Counted from the first letter of the stretch, positions 22,545-34,968 are shown. The stretch is DNA of 64,000 bases from Phocoena phocoena (GCF_963924675.1 NC_089222.1:133946281-134010280); one strand, 5' to 3'. Notes: generated by a model from the letters alone, not told the origin. Program-made: numbers and translations.

Positions 22545-23300
22545 AAAAAGTAAATCAACTGTCTGTGAAAGAATATAGCAGAATCCAGAATTCCACAACA
22601 GAAATTTTATAATATCCAGGGTATAATAAAAAAAAGACTACTCCACATATGAAGGACCAAGGAAACGTCATCCATTCTCAAGAGAAAAGGCAATCAATAG
22701 GGACCAAACAGATGTTGAAATTAGCAGTCTTGGATTTTAAAATGTCTTTTGAACTCCATTCATTGACTTAAAGAAAGACAGAGAACTAGAAACCATAAAA
22801 ATGAGCCAAATAGAAATTCTAGAACTGAAAAACACAATCTGAAATTAAAAGTACACTGTATGTGCTTGAAAGCAGGATGGAAATAATAAAGAATCAATGA
22901 ACTTGAAGATAGATCCATAGAAATTGTTCAATCTAAAAAAAAAAAAAAAACAAGATTGAAAAATTAACAGAGCGTCAGGAACTAGTTAAAAAAACTATCA
23001 AAGTTTTAACGTATAGAAAATAGTTAGAATCTTGGGAGAGTTGAGAGAAATTGGGACAGAGAAATATTTTAATAAATAACGGATGACATTTTTCCAAATT
23101 TGGTGAAAGACATAAATTTACAGATTTAAGAAGCTGTAAATATGGAGAAAACCATACCTAGGCACATCACTGCTAAATGCCAAAAATAAAAATAAAGAGA
23201 AAATCTTAAAAGCAACCAGAAGAAAATGACACATTACATATATGGGAACAAAATTTGAATAATATCTGATTTTTTATCAAAAACTCTGGAGACTTTGTGT
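22545..23300 (+). mobile_element. Ancient L1 (L1M-like) ORF1 region
   Basis: Adenine-rich decayed coding-like DNA with CCAAATAGAAATTCTAGAAC, GAAAATCTTAAAAGCAACCA and ATCAAAAACTCTGGAGAC, typical of old L1 ORF1. Stops throughout. Confidence 0.7.
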
Positions 23301-24400
23301 ATCCTCTTTGGGGGAGAAGTTAGGATATTTTTGGTTGTACACAGATAGTTGTTCATCATGTTAGGTGGATGAGTTATTTTTCTATTGCTCTTATCTGGAA
23401 TTAATGGTTAAAAGATGTGTGTGTAGATTCCAAGCTAGTAAACTGTGCTGGACTTTTCTGTGGACAACTTGGTTAAATTGGAAATTTCACTTCCAGAATT
23501 CTCTTCCCTGTATGGTTCTGGGTTAAAATGGGAATTTGAAAAAAAGTTTGAGAGGCAAAAGTGAAGCAGCACAATTTCTTTCTAAAGGATATCATCAGAT
23601 ACAGAAATGGCACATACAGAGATTCCCAGGGGATCTCAGCTTGTCCTTGCTTCCTCTGTTCCATATCCAGCTCATCTTCTGGAATAGAGATCCCGATCAC
23701 CAACAGTGGTCCCAGGCTCACTGCCAGACTTAGTGGCAGACGCACTCAGGCAGCAACTTTCCATGGATACCTCCAGAAGCTTCCTACTCTTGGTCCCACT
23801 TCAGTGGCTGGATGTAACAGGCCTCTCAGATTCCCCTGAAAGTTCCAACTTGTCCACTCACACCAGTGTGTAAGGAAGACTCGCTAATAAGTTCATCTCT
23901 ACGCCTCTAACTCTCCTTTCCAGACCTTCACTTCCCCAGTTCCTCCCACAATTGTGTAAGATCTAATTCCTGAAATCAACCCCTTATCCCATAACATTCA
24001 TAGTGATTCCACTTCCCTGGATATATCTTGGCTGACGTCCCCATGAGGAAAATGTTAAGTGGTGACGTGCACACTTGTGCGGAAAGCTCCCACCCATCAG
24101 GATGCAATTCATTTCTTCTTGTCTTCCATTGGCCAAAGCAGATCCATGGCCATACCTAACTTCAAACATGGCAGGGAAATGTCATCCTTCCATGTGCCTA
24201 GGAGTAAACTTGAACCAGAATGTTTGCAAATATACTACACCCATGACTACCACACATAGGATAATATGTAAATGATCAATAGATATTTGCATATGTAGAT
24301 GAATGTATGGATGTGAGATTTTAAATATTTACGAAGATCAGTGGAAATCAGTAAAAAGGAGAAAAAGCATTTAGTCATCAACTCACGTGCGCTAACCTTG
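23301..24400. other. Unique DNA with one possible ancient repeat
   Basis: About 24095-24225 (CTTCCATTGGCCAAAGCAGA, CATGGCCATACCTAACTTCA) resembles the end of an old interspersed repeat also seen at about 61765-62200. I cannot name it. The rest is featureless. Confidence 0.4.
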
Positions 24401-24404
24401 TGTG

Positions 24405-24500
24405 AACTCATTTATAAGCTTGTCATTAGATCTCAAGACCTCCCTATGAGTCAGTTTTCTTATTCCCACTTTACAGAGTAATTCTGCAAGGTCAGAGACC
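24405..24500 (+). mobile_element. MIR fragment
   Basis: CCTATGAGTCAGTTTTCTTA, then TTCCCACTTTACAGAG, is the MIR core; short. Confidence 0.5.
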
Positions 24501-24514
24501 ATGCCAGTTTTTAA

Positions 24515-24930
24515 TGGATTTTATTTTTTAGACCATGTTTATAGAGTTACAGAAAAATTGAGAAGCTAATGCAGTTTCCATATAACCCCCTGCCTCCCCT
24601 ACACAATTCTCTCTATTAGTGACATCTTATATTAGTATGGTATATTTGTTCCAATTAATGAATCAATACTGATACATTATTATTAAAGTCGATACTTATT
24701 TAGGTTTCCTTGATTTTAACCTAATGTCCTTTCTCTGTTCAAGAATCTCATCCAGGAGACCACATTACGTTTCATCGTCATGTCTCCTTTGGTTCCTCTC
24801 GGCTGTGACAGTTTCTCAGAGTTTCTCTTATTTTTGATGACATTGACAGTTTTGAGGAGTACTGGTCAGGTATCTTGTAGGCTGCCCCACTGTTGGAGCT
24901 TTCTGATTTTTTTTCCCCATATTAGACTGG
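24515..24930. mobile_element. Unassigned ancient LINE-like repeat
   Basis: The text AGAGTTACAGAAAAATTGAG, CTAATGTCCTTTCTCTGTTC and TTTTGAGGAGTACTGGTCAG is of a recurrent mammalian type that I remember as a very old LINE end, but I cannot fix the family or orientation. Confidence 0.45.
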
Positions 24931-24954
24931 AGTTACGGGTTTGGGGAGAAATTG

Positions 24955-25325
24955 TGCCTAGTTGTTCACTGATGTTAACTCCACTGCTAGCACAGGGCTG
25001 CACACATAGGGTCCTTAATAAATGTTTATTGAATAAATAGATGTCTACCAGTACAAAAATGGGTTCAGAAAGGTTAGGAAATAGGCCAAAAGATACCCAT
25101 CTAGTCAGAAGCAAGACTAGGATCAGAACCCAGGACTCTTGACTCAGAGACTCTTCTACTTTCCAATACATTATATTAATCCTGCAATAATTATAATGAC
25201 AAATTTCAGATACTCTTCTAGGTAGTTTATAGATGTCATTTCTAACTCTCTCAACAATATTTCAAGGAATGTGTTATTATCCTATTTTCTTTAAGCTCAG
25301 TGGTATCTAGGAACTTCCTCAAAGC
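24955..25325 (+). mobile_element. L2 3' end followed by MIR fragments
   Basis: 24955-25040 is an L2 end (AGCACAGGGCTGCACACATA, AAATGTTTATTGAATAAAT). 25060-25165 is a MIR 3' half (AACCCAGGACTCTTGACTC), and 25190-25325 is another MIR-like stretch. Confidence 0.6.
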
Positions 25326-25346
25326 TACAGTAAAAAAGTGGCCCTG

Positions 25347-25635
25347 CCCCTTGGACCTCCCTCCCACCCCACCTGCCCATCCCACCCATGTAGGGCATCA
25401 CAGAGCACCGAGCTGAGCTTCCTGTGCTTTATAGCAGATTCCCACTAGCTCTCTATTCTGTGCATGGTAGTGTATATAAGTCAATCCTAATCTCCCAATG
25501 CATCCCACCCTCCCCTTCCCCCCTCCACCCCGTGTCCACATGTCCATTCTCGTATACATATAGCTGATTCACTTCTTTGTACAGCAGAAACTAACACAAC
25601 ATTGTAAAGCAATTGTAGTCCAATAAATTATAAAA
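25347..25635 (+). mobile_element. LINE-1 3' end with 5' inversion (twin priming)
   Basis: 25347-25548 is L1 3' UTR in antisense: CATCACAGAGCACCGAGCTG, TTCCCACTAGCTCTCTATTC, ending TGTCCATTCTC. 25549-25635 is the adjoining 3' terminus in sense: TATAGCTGATTCACTTCTTT, CAGCAGAAACTAACACAACA, then the tail. Both halves belong to one L1, with its 5' half flipped. Confidence 0.85.
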
Positions 25636-25659
25636 AAAGAAAAAACCCAGTTTTTTAAA

Positions 25660-25940
25660 AATTAATTAATTTATTTTTGGCTGCGTTGGGTCTTCATTTC
25701 TGTGCGAGGGCTTTCTCTAGTTGTGGCAAGCGGGGGCCACTCTTCATCGCGGCATGCAGGCCTCTCACTCTCACGGCCTCTCTTGTTGCGGAGCACAGGC
25801 TCCAGACGCGCAGGCTCAGTAGTTGTGGCTCACGGGCCTAGTTGCTCCGCGGCATGTGGGATCTTCCCAGACCAGGGCACGAACCCGTGTCCCCTGCATA
25901 GCAGGCAGATTCTCAACCACTGCGCCACCAGGGAAGCCCC
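25660..25940 (-). mobile_element. CHR SINE, long form, antisense
   Basis: About 280 bp. It has the extra tail-side module (GGCTGCGTTGGGTCTTCATT, GGGCTTTCTCTAGTTGTGGC) that the short form lacks. TSD AACCCAGTTTTTTAAA at 25644-25659 against AACCCAGTCTTTTAAA at 25941-25956. It shares the head with the long copy at 56404. Confidence 0.95.
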
Positions 25941-25956
25941 AACCCAGTCTTTTAAA

Positions 25957-26621
25957 TGGGCAAAATATTTGAACAAACACTTTACCGGAAAAGACAAATG
26001 AATAGCAAATAAGCACATGAAAAGATGTTCAGCACCATTAGTCAAAAATGCAAACAACTCAAATGTCTTTTGACTGGTGAGTGAATAAAAAAAACTGGTA
26101 CATCCATATGATCCATCCATAGATGGGAGGCTATTTGACAATAAAAAGGAAGGGCTTACTGATAAGCCCTGTAACAACATGGACAAAAATCAAACGCATT
26201 ATGTTAAGTAAAAGAAGCCAGACTCAAAAGGCTACATAAGGCATGGTTCTATTTATATGACATTCTGTAAAAGCAAAATTGTAATAAAGTCAGAAAACAG
26301 ATCAGTGGTTGCGGAGGGCTAGGTTGGGGGAGGGGCGGTTAAAACGGAATACAAAGGAATCTTAGAGGGTGATGGAACAGTCCTGACTGTGATGGTGATT
26401 ACATGACTGTATGAGTGTCAAAACTAAAAAACGAAAAAGGGTGAATTTTACTGTATAAAAAGTAGATGTTAATCTAAAGAAGAGTGGATATATGTACATG
26501 TATAACTTTGCTGTACACCTGAAGCTAACACAACATTGAAATCAACTATACTCCAATAAAAATTTTAAAAATAGAAAAAGAAAAGTAGATGTTAATAAAC
26601 CTGACTAAAACTGAAAAAAAG
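25957..26621 (+). mobile_element. Old L1 3' part with a younger L1 tail nested in it
   Basis: 25957-26474 is decayed L1 (AGCAAATAAGCACATGAAAA, AACATGGACAAAAATCAAAC). 26475-26582 is a younger L1 terminus (TATAACTTTGCTGTACACCT, AATCAACTATACTCCAATAA). AAAAGTAGATGTTAAT flanks it at 26459-26474 and 26583-26598 as a TSD. Confidence 0.85.
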
Positions 26622-26639
26622 AAAAATAGTGGCCCTGGC

Positions 26640-27213
26640 CTTGAATCATCTCCTGCTGCTTCCAGAGTCTCTGCTCATCTGGTTACGGTGACTTTCCAAA
26701 GTTGGCCAAGTGATTTTTCCCCTTTAAAACTCTCCAAGGACTCCCTGAGCACTGCATGAGAGTCCCCACTTTCCAGCCTGCACCCCAAGCTCCAGGCTCA
26801 GTGAGCACCCCGCAGCTCCCCTAAAGAACACGCTGCTCCGTGTGTCTTCACATGTGCTGTTGTCGTGCTTAGAACACTTTCCTCTTCAACCTCTGCCCCT
26901 CCGGGGGGGGAGGGATCTTATTTACATTTCACTTATCAGTTTTAACTTCTAACTCTATGAAACGAACCTTCTCTGACCCACTCAAAGCAGACTCCATCTT
27001 CCCAACTCCGTGCACCCAACGTTCGTAGTACATGCCTCCCCTGTTACGTTGCTCATCCATAGTAATGTCACTGACTTACAGCCCGCCCCTGCTCTCTAAC
27101 CAGATGTCAAATTCCTCTGGACAAGGATCCTGTCTCATTCATCTTTGTATCTGCCATACCTAGTATAGCGCCTGGCACATTCCCCATGTTCAATAATGAA
27201 TGAATGAATGAAT
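26640..27213 (+). mobile_element. L2 LINE 3' region
   Basis: Follows L2 order: CTGCACCCCAAGCTCCAGGC, AACCTTCTCTGACCCACTC, CTCTGGACAAGGATCCTGTC, AGCGCCTGGCACATTC, ending in a TGAATGAATGAATGAATA repeat. Confidence 0.85.
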
Positions 27214-28185
27214 ATGGAAGGGTATATAATAATCTTCAATGCAGGGACATAAAATTTCTGAAAATGAACTGAATGCTGCCTCCACACTCTCTTCTCCAAG
27301 GCCAGGGACACATGGCCAGTCTCTGCAGAAGTTTTCCATCTTGCTCTTAAGTGCATCTTGTTGGATCCATGGCTGAATAATGTCTGGAACCTGGGAGTGA
27401 AAAATTGGCCTAATCTCAGTACCTAAGTCAGTTAATGGGCTGGAAATCCAGCTGAGCCTCTTCTGTTATTTTTCAAAGAAAATGCAAGAAAAGTCTCATC
27501 ATAAAGTATCTTAAAGGCCAAATAGCTATTCCCTAAAGACATTTTCATCAGCTATATAGAAAAGCATCAGATGCATGGTTTAATCCCCCTTCTCTTTTGC
27601 TGTCCCTGAGTAATTCAAAGAGGGTTGGAAACTTCACAGTTAACCAATTATATTGATTGGAGTAAGCAGCCAAATTAGATAACTAATGATCATGTTTGCC
27701 AAATTACCACTTCACTTTTTTGCTGGGTAGATACAGCTCTAAGGCTACAGAAACATTTATAAGCAGATTGCCCAGTTCTCTTGGTGAATCCTCCTGTATC
27801 TTAAATCTTACATCTTCCATTATCCCTTCCCGCTCTTCTCCATCACTTTAGACGGCAACTAGAGAAAGAGGAATGCTCACAGCGCTAGGACATTTACCCT
27901 CACGCCTGGCTCTAAAAGGAATCTGGTGGCCTCAAGTTTGGCATGTCAACCCAGGTCAAGGTTATGAACTTGCATTTCCTTTCCGTATCAGTATCTCAAA
28001 AGTGGCTGCTCTGTTTACCTTTTGTCACAGGAGCCAAGAGAAGCAATAAATGTGCCTTCTCCCAGCCATGTGAAATGGAGAGAAAGGATATCAGTTCTTC
28101 AACTAGTCACATTCAATGCATGATCCACAGGAAGGGAACTTTGCTTCTCTTGTCTATTAAAAAAATTAAATTCAGACATTTAATT
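27214..28185. other. Repeat-free DNA with a paired CCAAT site
   Basis: No mobile element recognised. Contains AACCAATTATATTGATTGG at 27642-27660, an inverted pair of CCAAT boxes, followed by AAATTAGATAACTAATGATC. No promoter or exon visible nearby. Confidence 0.4.
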
Positions 28186-28921
28186 CTAGCTATAATGGAG
28201 TAACTTCTTAGCAGGTCAATGCTCCCATAAAAAAACAGGAAGAGCTGGATTAAAAGGAAAAAAAAAAAACCTGTTTGAAGGCATTAAAGGGCTCTTAAGG
28301 ATGCCAGGACTTGAGACAGCAGATGCCAGAGAGAAGGAAACTGCATTGAAGAAGCCCACGTTTTTGCATGAAGCTTTTCCCCTTGAGGCATTTGCCAACT
28401 TTGGGGGGGGGGTCTGAAAAGCCAGCAGAGCTATATAAAAATCTCACAAGGCGAGAGAGACAAAAATTGAAGTTTGTGGATGCCAAAGCAACCAGGTCTT
28501 GAGAGGTCCAGATTCGAGAGAGGAAAAAAAAGCAGAGAAGTGGGCCTGACACTCAACATCAGTTTTCCTATTGAAATATTTTCTTCTTAGCAGGCATGGT
28601 GCTAAAAAGTCAAGCAGAAACAGCTGAAAAACAAAGTTTTTAGTGCTTTCACAGTGATGAGAAATTAAAATTCAACTTCAGGACTCACCAAGGAGAAGAA
28701 ACCCTAAAATGGTTCCCAGTTCTCAGACCAAGCCTAACAAAAGCCACAAATCAGTCTTGAGTCGATCTTCCTTCTGTTGTCTGCCAGAATGTAGGTCGAA
28801 TCCCCTATGGAGGTACATAACTTCATCCAGAGCTCTATAATTTATCACACACAACTCCCAGCATTCAATCTAAGATTGTCAGGATACCAAAAATCAGGAC
28901 CAAACAACAACTATCCAGGGT

Positions 28922-29151
28922 CAGTGCCTTATAAGAAGAAACGAGAGAGCTATGCTCTCTGTCTCCATCACGTGAGGACACAGCAAGAAGATGATCTTCA
29001 GCAAGACAGGAAGAGAGTCCTTACCAGGAGCTGGATCAACCAGCACCCTGATCTTGGACTCCCTAGCCTCAGAACTATGAGAAATAAATGTCTGTTGTTT
29101 AATCCACCCAGTGTGTGGTATTTTGTTATAGCAGCCTGAGCAGACTAAGGC
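28922..29151 (+). mobile_element. MaLR LTR 3' fragment (MST/MLT1-like)
   Basis: GTGAGGACACAGCAAGAAGA, GAACTATGAGAAATAAATGT and CTGTTGTTTAATCCACCCAG, then TTTGTTATAGCAGCCTGAGC: the classic MaLR 3' half. Confidence 0.85.
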
Positions 29152-29177
29152 AGAGGTCATTTTTAAAACGCTAAGAG

Positions 29178-29405
29178 GGGCTTCCCTGGTGGCGCAGTGA
29201 TTGGGGGTCCGCCTGCCGATGCAGGGGACACGGGCTCATGCCCCGGTCTGGGAGGATCCCATATGCCATGGAGCGGCTGGGCCCGTGAGCCATGGCCGCT
29301 GAGCCTGCGCGTCCGGAGCCTGTGATCCGCAACGGGAGAGGCCACAACAGTGAGAGGCCCGCGTACCGCAAAAAAAGATTAATTAATTAAAAAAAATAAA
29401 TAAGT
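29178..29405 (+). mobile_element. CHR SINE, short form
   Basis: Full-length copy, tail AAAAAAAGATTAATTAATTA-like. GCTAAGAG at 29170-29177 recurs at 29406-29413. Confidence 0.95.
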
Positions 29406-29782
29406 GCTAAGAGAAAATAAATGCCAATGTAGAACTGTACACCCAGAAAAAAACATCTCATAAAAGTGAAAGAGAAATAAAGGAATTTTTCAGGTGTTGT
29501 TGCTAGCAGACTTGTGTTAAGGAAATACTAAAGTGACTTCTTTAGGCAGATACAAATGTATGAAGGAATGAAGGGCAACAGAAAGGATAAATATATGGGC
29601 AAAACAAAATGTCTATTGACTGGAAAAATAATAATAATGTATTGTGTGGCTTCCTGTATATGTGAATAAAAATGCATACAATAATAATATAACAAGTAAG
29701 AGGGAGGAAAATTGAGTCAAAATGTTTTAAGACCCTAACATTAACCGGGAAATGGCAAAGGTACTAATTAATAAAAGATTCT

Positions 29783-29991
29783 TGGGCTTCCCTGGTGGGG
29801 CAGTGGCTGAGAGTCCGCCTGCCGATGCAGGGGATACGGGTTCGTGCCCCGGTCCGGGAAGATCCCACATGCTGCGGAGCAGCTGGGCCCGTGAGCCATG
29901 GCCGCTGAGCCCGTGCGTCCGGAGCCTGTGCTCTGCAACGGGAGAGGCCACAACAGTGAGAGGCCAGCATACCGCAAAAAAAAAAAAAAAG

Positions 29992-30039
<48 letters not shown>
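29783..30039 (+). mobile_element. CHR SINE, short form, with (TA)n grown on its tail
   Basis: Near-consensus SINE to the poly(A) at 29976-29990, then GTATGTGTATAT and a (TA)n run of about 20 units to 30039. The microsatellite appears to have arisen from the SINE tail. Confidence 0.95.
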
Positions 30040-30044
<5 letters not shown>

Positions 30045-30234
30045 GTTTAACAAGCTAACAGAAGGGAAATGGTAAAACATAATCATTTTTTTTAAGCATA
30101 GAATTAACGGAAAAAGGAAAATAAAGTAGATGCAACAAATAGAATATATACAATAGAATAGTGGATATAAACACAAATATATTAGAGTAATTCATTCAAT
30201 GTAAACAATTTAAGTACTCCAATTTAAAAATTGG

Positions 30235-30353
30235 AGGAATTCCCTGGCGGTCCAGTGGTTAAGACTTGGTGCTTTCACTTCCGGGGCTGGGTTCAATCCC
30301 TGGAGGGAGAACTAAGGTCTCACAAGCTGCACGGCACAGGGAGAAAAAAAAAA
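30235..30353 (+). mobile_element. Short CHR-type SINE, second subfamily
   Basis: Starts AGGAATTCCCTGGCGGTCCA, with a B-box GGGTTCAATCCCT, then ACTAAGGTCTCACAAGCTGC and an A tail. AAAAATTGG at 30225-30233 against AAAGATTGG at 30357-30365 may be the TSD. It differs in the middle from the main short form. Confidence 0.88.
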
Positions 30354-30356
30354 TCA

Positions 30357-33300
30357 AAGATTGGGCAGACACTTCTGGGCTGACAGAATAAAGACCTCCA
30401 AAATTCCACTCCTTCATAAACACAAAGAAAACAATGGCAAAAAAATTATCAAGATGAACTTTTTCAGAACTCTAGAATTTAACCAAATGCTTGCTGATAT
30501 GAGGAATATTTGCTCAAGAAAAACAGCTAAATCTTGGTAAGGACAGTCAGTTTATGGTGTTTTAACTTACCATATTCCCACCTCTGTATAGCTATGTGGT
30601 AGCCTTAAAAATCAGCAGCCTCACAACCACAGTAATTGTGAAAAAAGCCACTTAACAGCCACTGGAAGGGGCAGAATATGTTTGAAGCTCTTCCCAAGAA
30701 CCCATTCCCAGAGAACTGTCACTATCTGACCTTTCTGTCGGTTCCCTGGAAAACCCTATTCATAAGCCTTCTCTTAATTGACCTGGCTCAGAGCTTGCTC
30801 AGTGGGCATTTGTCAAAAGCAGTCAGAGGCAATTAATTAACATTACAGCTGCCTCAATTGGCAAGACGAGTTGAGCCAAACAAGAGCTGGCCAAAAACAC
30901 TAAAGGAAAATGTGGGGAATGAGATGTCCATAGGGGGCTTTGAATAACTCCAACATGTTCCTTGAATCTAGAAGCTCATGCTCATGGGTCAAACTGCATG
31001 CATGCCTAGGAGATACCTGAGAAGGCCCTAACCTTTGGTTGACCTTGGGGCTCTGTACAAGCAGTAAATGAAGAGAGCAGCAGAACTGTAAATTACCGGA
31101 ACATTGAAGGTATACCCCAACACACACACAGAGCTACTTGGTAAAGGCTGGGATACTTACTGGTTCAAGACATTTAGGAAACCTTAGTCTAATAACTAGA
31201 TAAGCATTAAGTTAGCCAAGCAGAAGCTCTAGTGGCCACTCACAACAAAGAATAAATCTTTATAGAATACGTCCAGGAAAGTCACTAAACAAACAAACAA
31301 AAAAGAAACAATGACAGTAATAAACAACAGCAAATGTTGAGGGGCAGGGATGAACTGGTTTCCAGAGTTGCCACATTGTATTATTATTTTATTATTATTT
31401 TCTTTTTTTGCGGTACGCTGGCCTCTCACTGTTGTGGCCTCTCCCGTTGTGGAGCACAGGCTCCGGATGGGCAGGCCCAGCGGCCATGGCTCACGGGCCC
31501 AGCCGCTCCGCGGCACGTGGGATCTTCCCGGACCAGGGCACGAACCCATGTCCCCTGCATCAGCAGGCAGACTCTCAACCACTGCGCCACCAGGGAAGCC
31601 CCGCCACATTGTATTATTTTAAATGTTCACTATCCAACAAAAAATGACAAGACTTGCAAAGAAACAGATAAATATGGCTCATTACAGGAAAACAAGCAGT
31701 CAATAAAAACTATTCCTGAGTGAGCCCAGATGTTGATCTTACTACACAAAGACTTTAAATCAGCTATTGTAAATATGTTCAAAGAACTAAAATAAATCAT
31801 ATCCAGAGAATTAATGAAAAGTATGAGACCAATATCTCACCAAACAGGAAATATAAAGAAATAGAAATTATTTAAAACAACCAAATAGAAAATATAGAGT
31901 AGAAAAGTAGAATAACTGAAATGAGAAATTCACTACAGGGGTTTGACAGCAGATTTCAGCTGGCAGAAGAATGAATTATCAAGCTTGAAGGTATGTCTAC
32001 TGAAGTGACATAAAGAACAAAAAGGAAAAAGAACAAAAAAAATTTAACAGAGCTTCAAAGACTGTAAAACAGCATCAAATTTACCAACAGATGCATAATG
32101 TGAGTCCTGGAAGGAATATAGATGCAAACATTTTCTATAAAATTCTAGCAATCCAAAGTCAGCAGCATATAAAAGGATAATATACTATGACTGAGTGGAA
32201 CTCATCCAAGGAATGCAGGGTTGATTTAACATCCAAAAACCAATCAATGTAATACACAATATTCCAAAAATAAAGGGAGAGGAACAATATGATCATCTCA
32301 ATAGACACAGAAAAAGCATCTGACAAAATCCAACACCCTTTCATTGTAAAACACTCAATAAACTAAGAAAAGGAAGGAACTTCTTCAACCTGATAAAGGA
32401 CATCTAGGAAAAATCCACAGCTAGCATCATACTCAATGGTGAAAGACTGAATACTTTCTCCTAAAATGAGGAACAAGACAAGCATGTCCATTCTTGCCAC
32501 TTCTACTCAACAATGTGCTAGAATGATTAGACAAGAAAATGAAATAAAATTCATCCAGATTGGAAAAGCAGAAATAAATTATTTATATTGACAGATGGCA
32601 TGATCTTGCGTATAAAAAATTGTTATTAAAAAATCATAAGGAATCCATAGAAAAACCATTTAAACTAATAAATAAGTTCAGCAGGGTTGTAGGATGAAAG
32701 ATCAATACACAAAAATCAATTGTATTCCTATACACTAACAATAAATAATATGAAAATGATGTTAAAAACAATTTTATTTATAATAACACCAAAAAGAATA
32801 AAATACCCGGGAATAAATTTAATAAAACAAGCAAACAATTTGTACCCTGAAAACTATAAAACATTGTTGAAAGAAAGAAAAAAATACCTTAAAATATGCA
32901 AAGATAGCCCATGTTCATGGATCAGAAGATCACTGTTAGGAGGGCAATACTCCACCAGACTGATCTACTGATTCAATGCAATCTTATCAAAATCCCAGAT
33001 GCCTTTTTATTTTTACAGAAATTGACAAGATGATCCTAAAATTCATATGGAAATGCAAGGGACCCAGAATAGCCAAAGCAATTTTGAAAAAGAACAAAGT
33101 TGGAGAACTTACACTTCCCAACTTCAAAACTTACAACAAAATCATGTGTACTGGCATAAGGATAGACAAATAAATCAATGGAATAGAATTGAGAGTGCAG
33201 AAATTAACTCTCACTTTTATGGTCAAATAAATCAAAATGGATCACAGATCTAAATGTAGAATCTAAAATTATAACACACTTAGAAGAAAACATACAGGTA

Positions 33301-34405
33301 AATCTTCATGACCTTGAGTTAGGCAATATTTTCTTACATATGACACCAAAAACACAATCAACAAAGGAAATAATTAGATAAATTGGGCTTAATCAAAATT
33401 TTAAAAATTTATGCTTCAAAGAACACCATCAATAAAGAGAAATAGACAACTGATAGAATGGAAAAACATATTTGTAAATCACATACCTGATAAGGGACTT
33501 GTATTCAGAATTAATAAATAACTCTTACAACTATAAAAACACAAGTATCCCAATTTAAAAATGAGTAAAGGATTTGGATAGGCATTTCTGAAAAGAAGAT
33601 ATGTCAATGGCCAACCGACACTTGAAAAGATGCTCAATATCATTAGTCACTAAGGAAATGTAAATCAAAAACACAATAAGATGCCACTTCACACCCACTA
33701 AGATGGCTAGAATCAAGATAGATCATAACAAGTGTGGGCAAAGATGTGGAAAATTTGGAATTCTCATGCATTGCTGGTGAGATTGTAAAATGGTGCAGTA
33801 ATTTTGGAACTGTGTTTGGCAGTTCCTCAAAATACTAAACATATAGCTACCATATGACCCAGTAGTTCCACTCCCACATATATATCCAAGAGAAATGAAA
33901 ACATATGTTTATACAAAAAGTTGTACTTGAATGTTCCTAGCAGCATTTTTCATAAGAGCCAAAAAGCAGAAATACACCAAATGTCCATCAATGGATAAAT
34001 GAATAAACAAACTGTGGTATATTCATACTCTGGAATATGATTTGGCAATAGAAAGAATGAAGTACTGATGATGAACCTTGAAAACATTATGTTAAGTGAA
34101 AGAAGTCAGTCTCAAAATACCACATATTGTATGATTCCAGTGAAATGTTCAGAATAGGCAAATCCACAGAGACAGAAAGTAGATTGGTGTTTGCCAAGGG
34201 GGGAAGGTGGGGGTAATGAAGAGTGACTGTTAATGGACTGTTAACGGGTTTCTTTTGGGATTAATAAAAATGATCTAAAATTAGATAGTTGTTATGGTTG
34301 CAAAACTCTGTGGATATACCAAAAACCACTGAATTTTACATTTTAAAATGGTGGATTTATGGTATGTGAATTATATCTGAATAAAGTTAGTTAAAAATAG
34401 TAGAG
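30357..34405 (+). mobile_element. Ancient L1 (L1M-like), 5' region through 3' end, internally deleted
   Basis: 30357-31385 and 31603-32060 match old L1 5' UTR/ORF1 (AGACTTTAAATCAGCTATTG near 31750). ORF2 reverse-transcriptase-region sequence starts near 32120 (CATCTCAATAGACACAGAAA near 32294) and runs to the 3' end near 34400. The front part of ORF2 is missing. It is broken by an antisense CHR SINE. Dense stops. Confidence 0.78.
31386..31602 (-). mobile_element. CHR SINE, short form, antisense
   Basis: Near-consensus. TSD GCCACATTGTATTATT at 31370-31385 and 31603-31618, exact over 16 bases. Nested in the ancient L1. Confidence 0.97.
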
Positions 34406-34968
34406 ATTGCCATACTGGATTTTTTAAAAATATATATGCTGCTTACAAGATGCCTTACATATAAGAACCTTGAAAGTAAAAGAATGAAAAATATACATTA
34501 TGCAAACACTAAAAGAATGCTGGCTTAGCTATCAATTAAGTTGGACTTTCAATCAAGAAGCATTATTGGAGATAAATATTTCTCAATGATAAAAGGTCAA
34601 TTAATTTATAACAAAGGAGCCAAGAATGTACAATGGGAAAAGACAGTGTCCTCAATAAGTGGTGTTGGGAAAACTGGACAGCCACATGCAAAAGAATGAA
34701 ACTGGACCACTGTCTTACACCATACACAAAAATTAACTCAAAATGGATTGAATGTAAGACCTGAGACCATAAAATCCCAAAAAGAAAGCATAGTAAGCTC
34801 CATGACATCATTGTTGGCAATGATTTTTTGGATTTGACACTAAAGCAAAGGCAACAAAAGCAAAAGTAAACAAGTGGGACTACATCAAACTAAAAAAATT
34901 TGCACAGCAAAGGAAACCATCAACAAAATGAAAAGGCAACCTACTAAATGGGAGAAAATATTTGCATC

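Larger units (their letters stand above)
28190..30234 (+). mobile_element. Ancient L1 5'/ORF1 region, interrupted three times
   Basis: Decayed L1M sequence: AATTCTAGCTATAATGGAG near 28180, GCCAATGTAGAACTGTACAC near 29424, and ATGAAGGGCAACAGAAAGGA near 29569. It is interrupted by an LTR fragment (28922-29151) and by two CHR SINEs. Non-coding. Confidence 0.65.
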
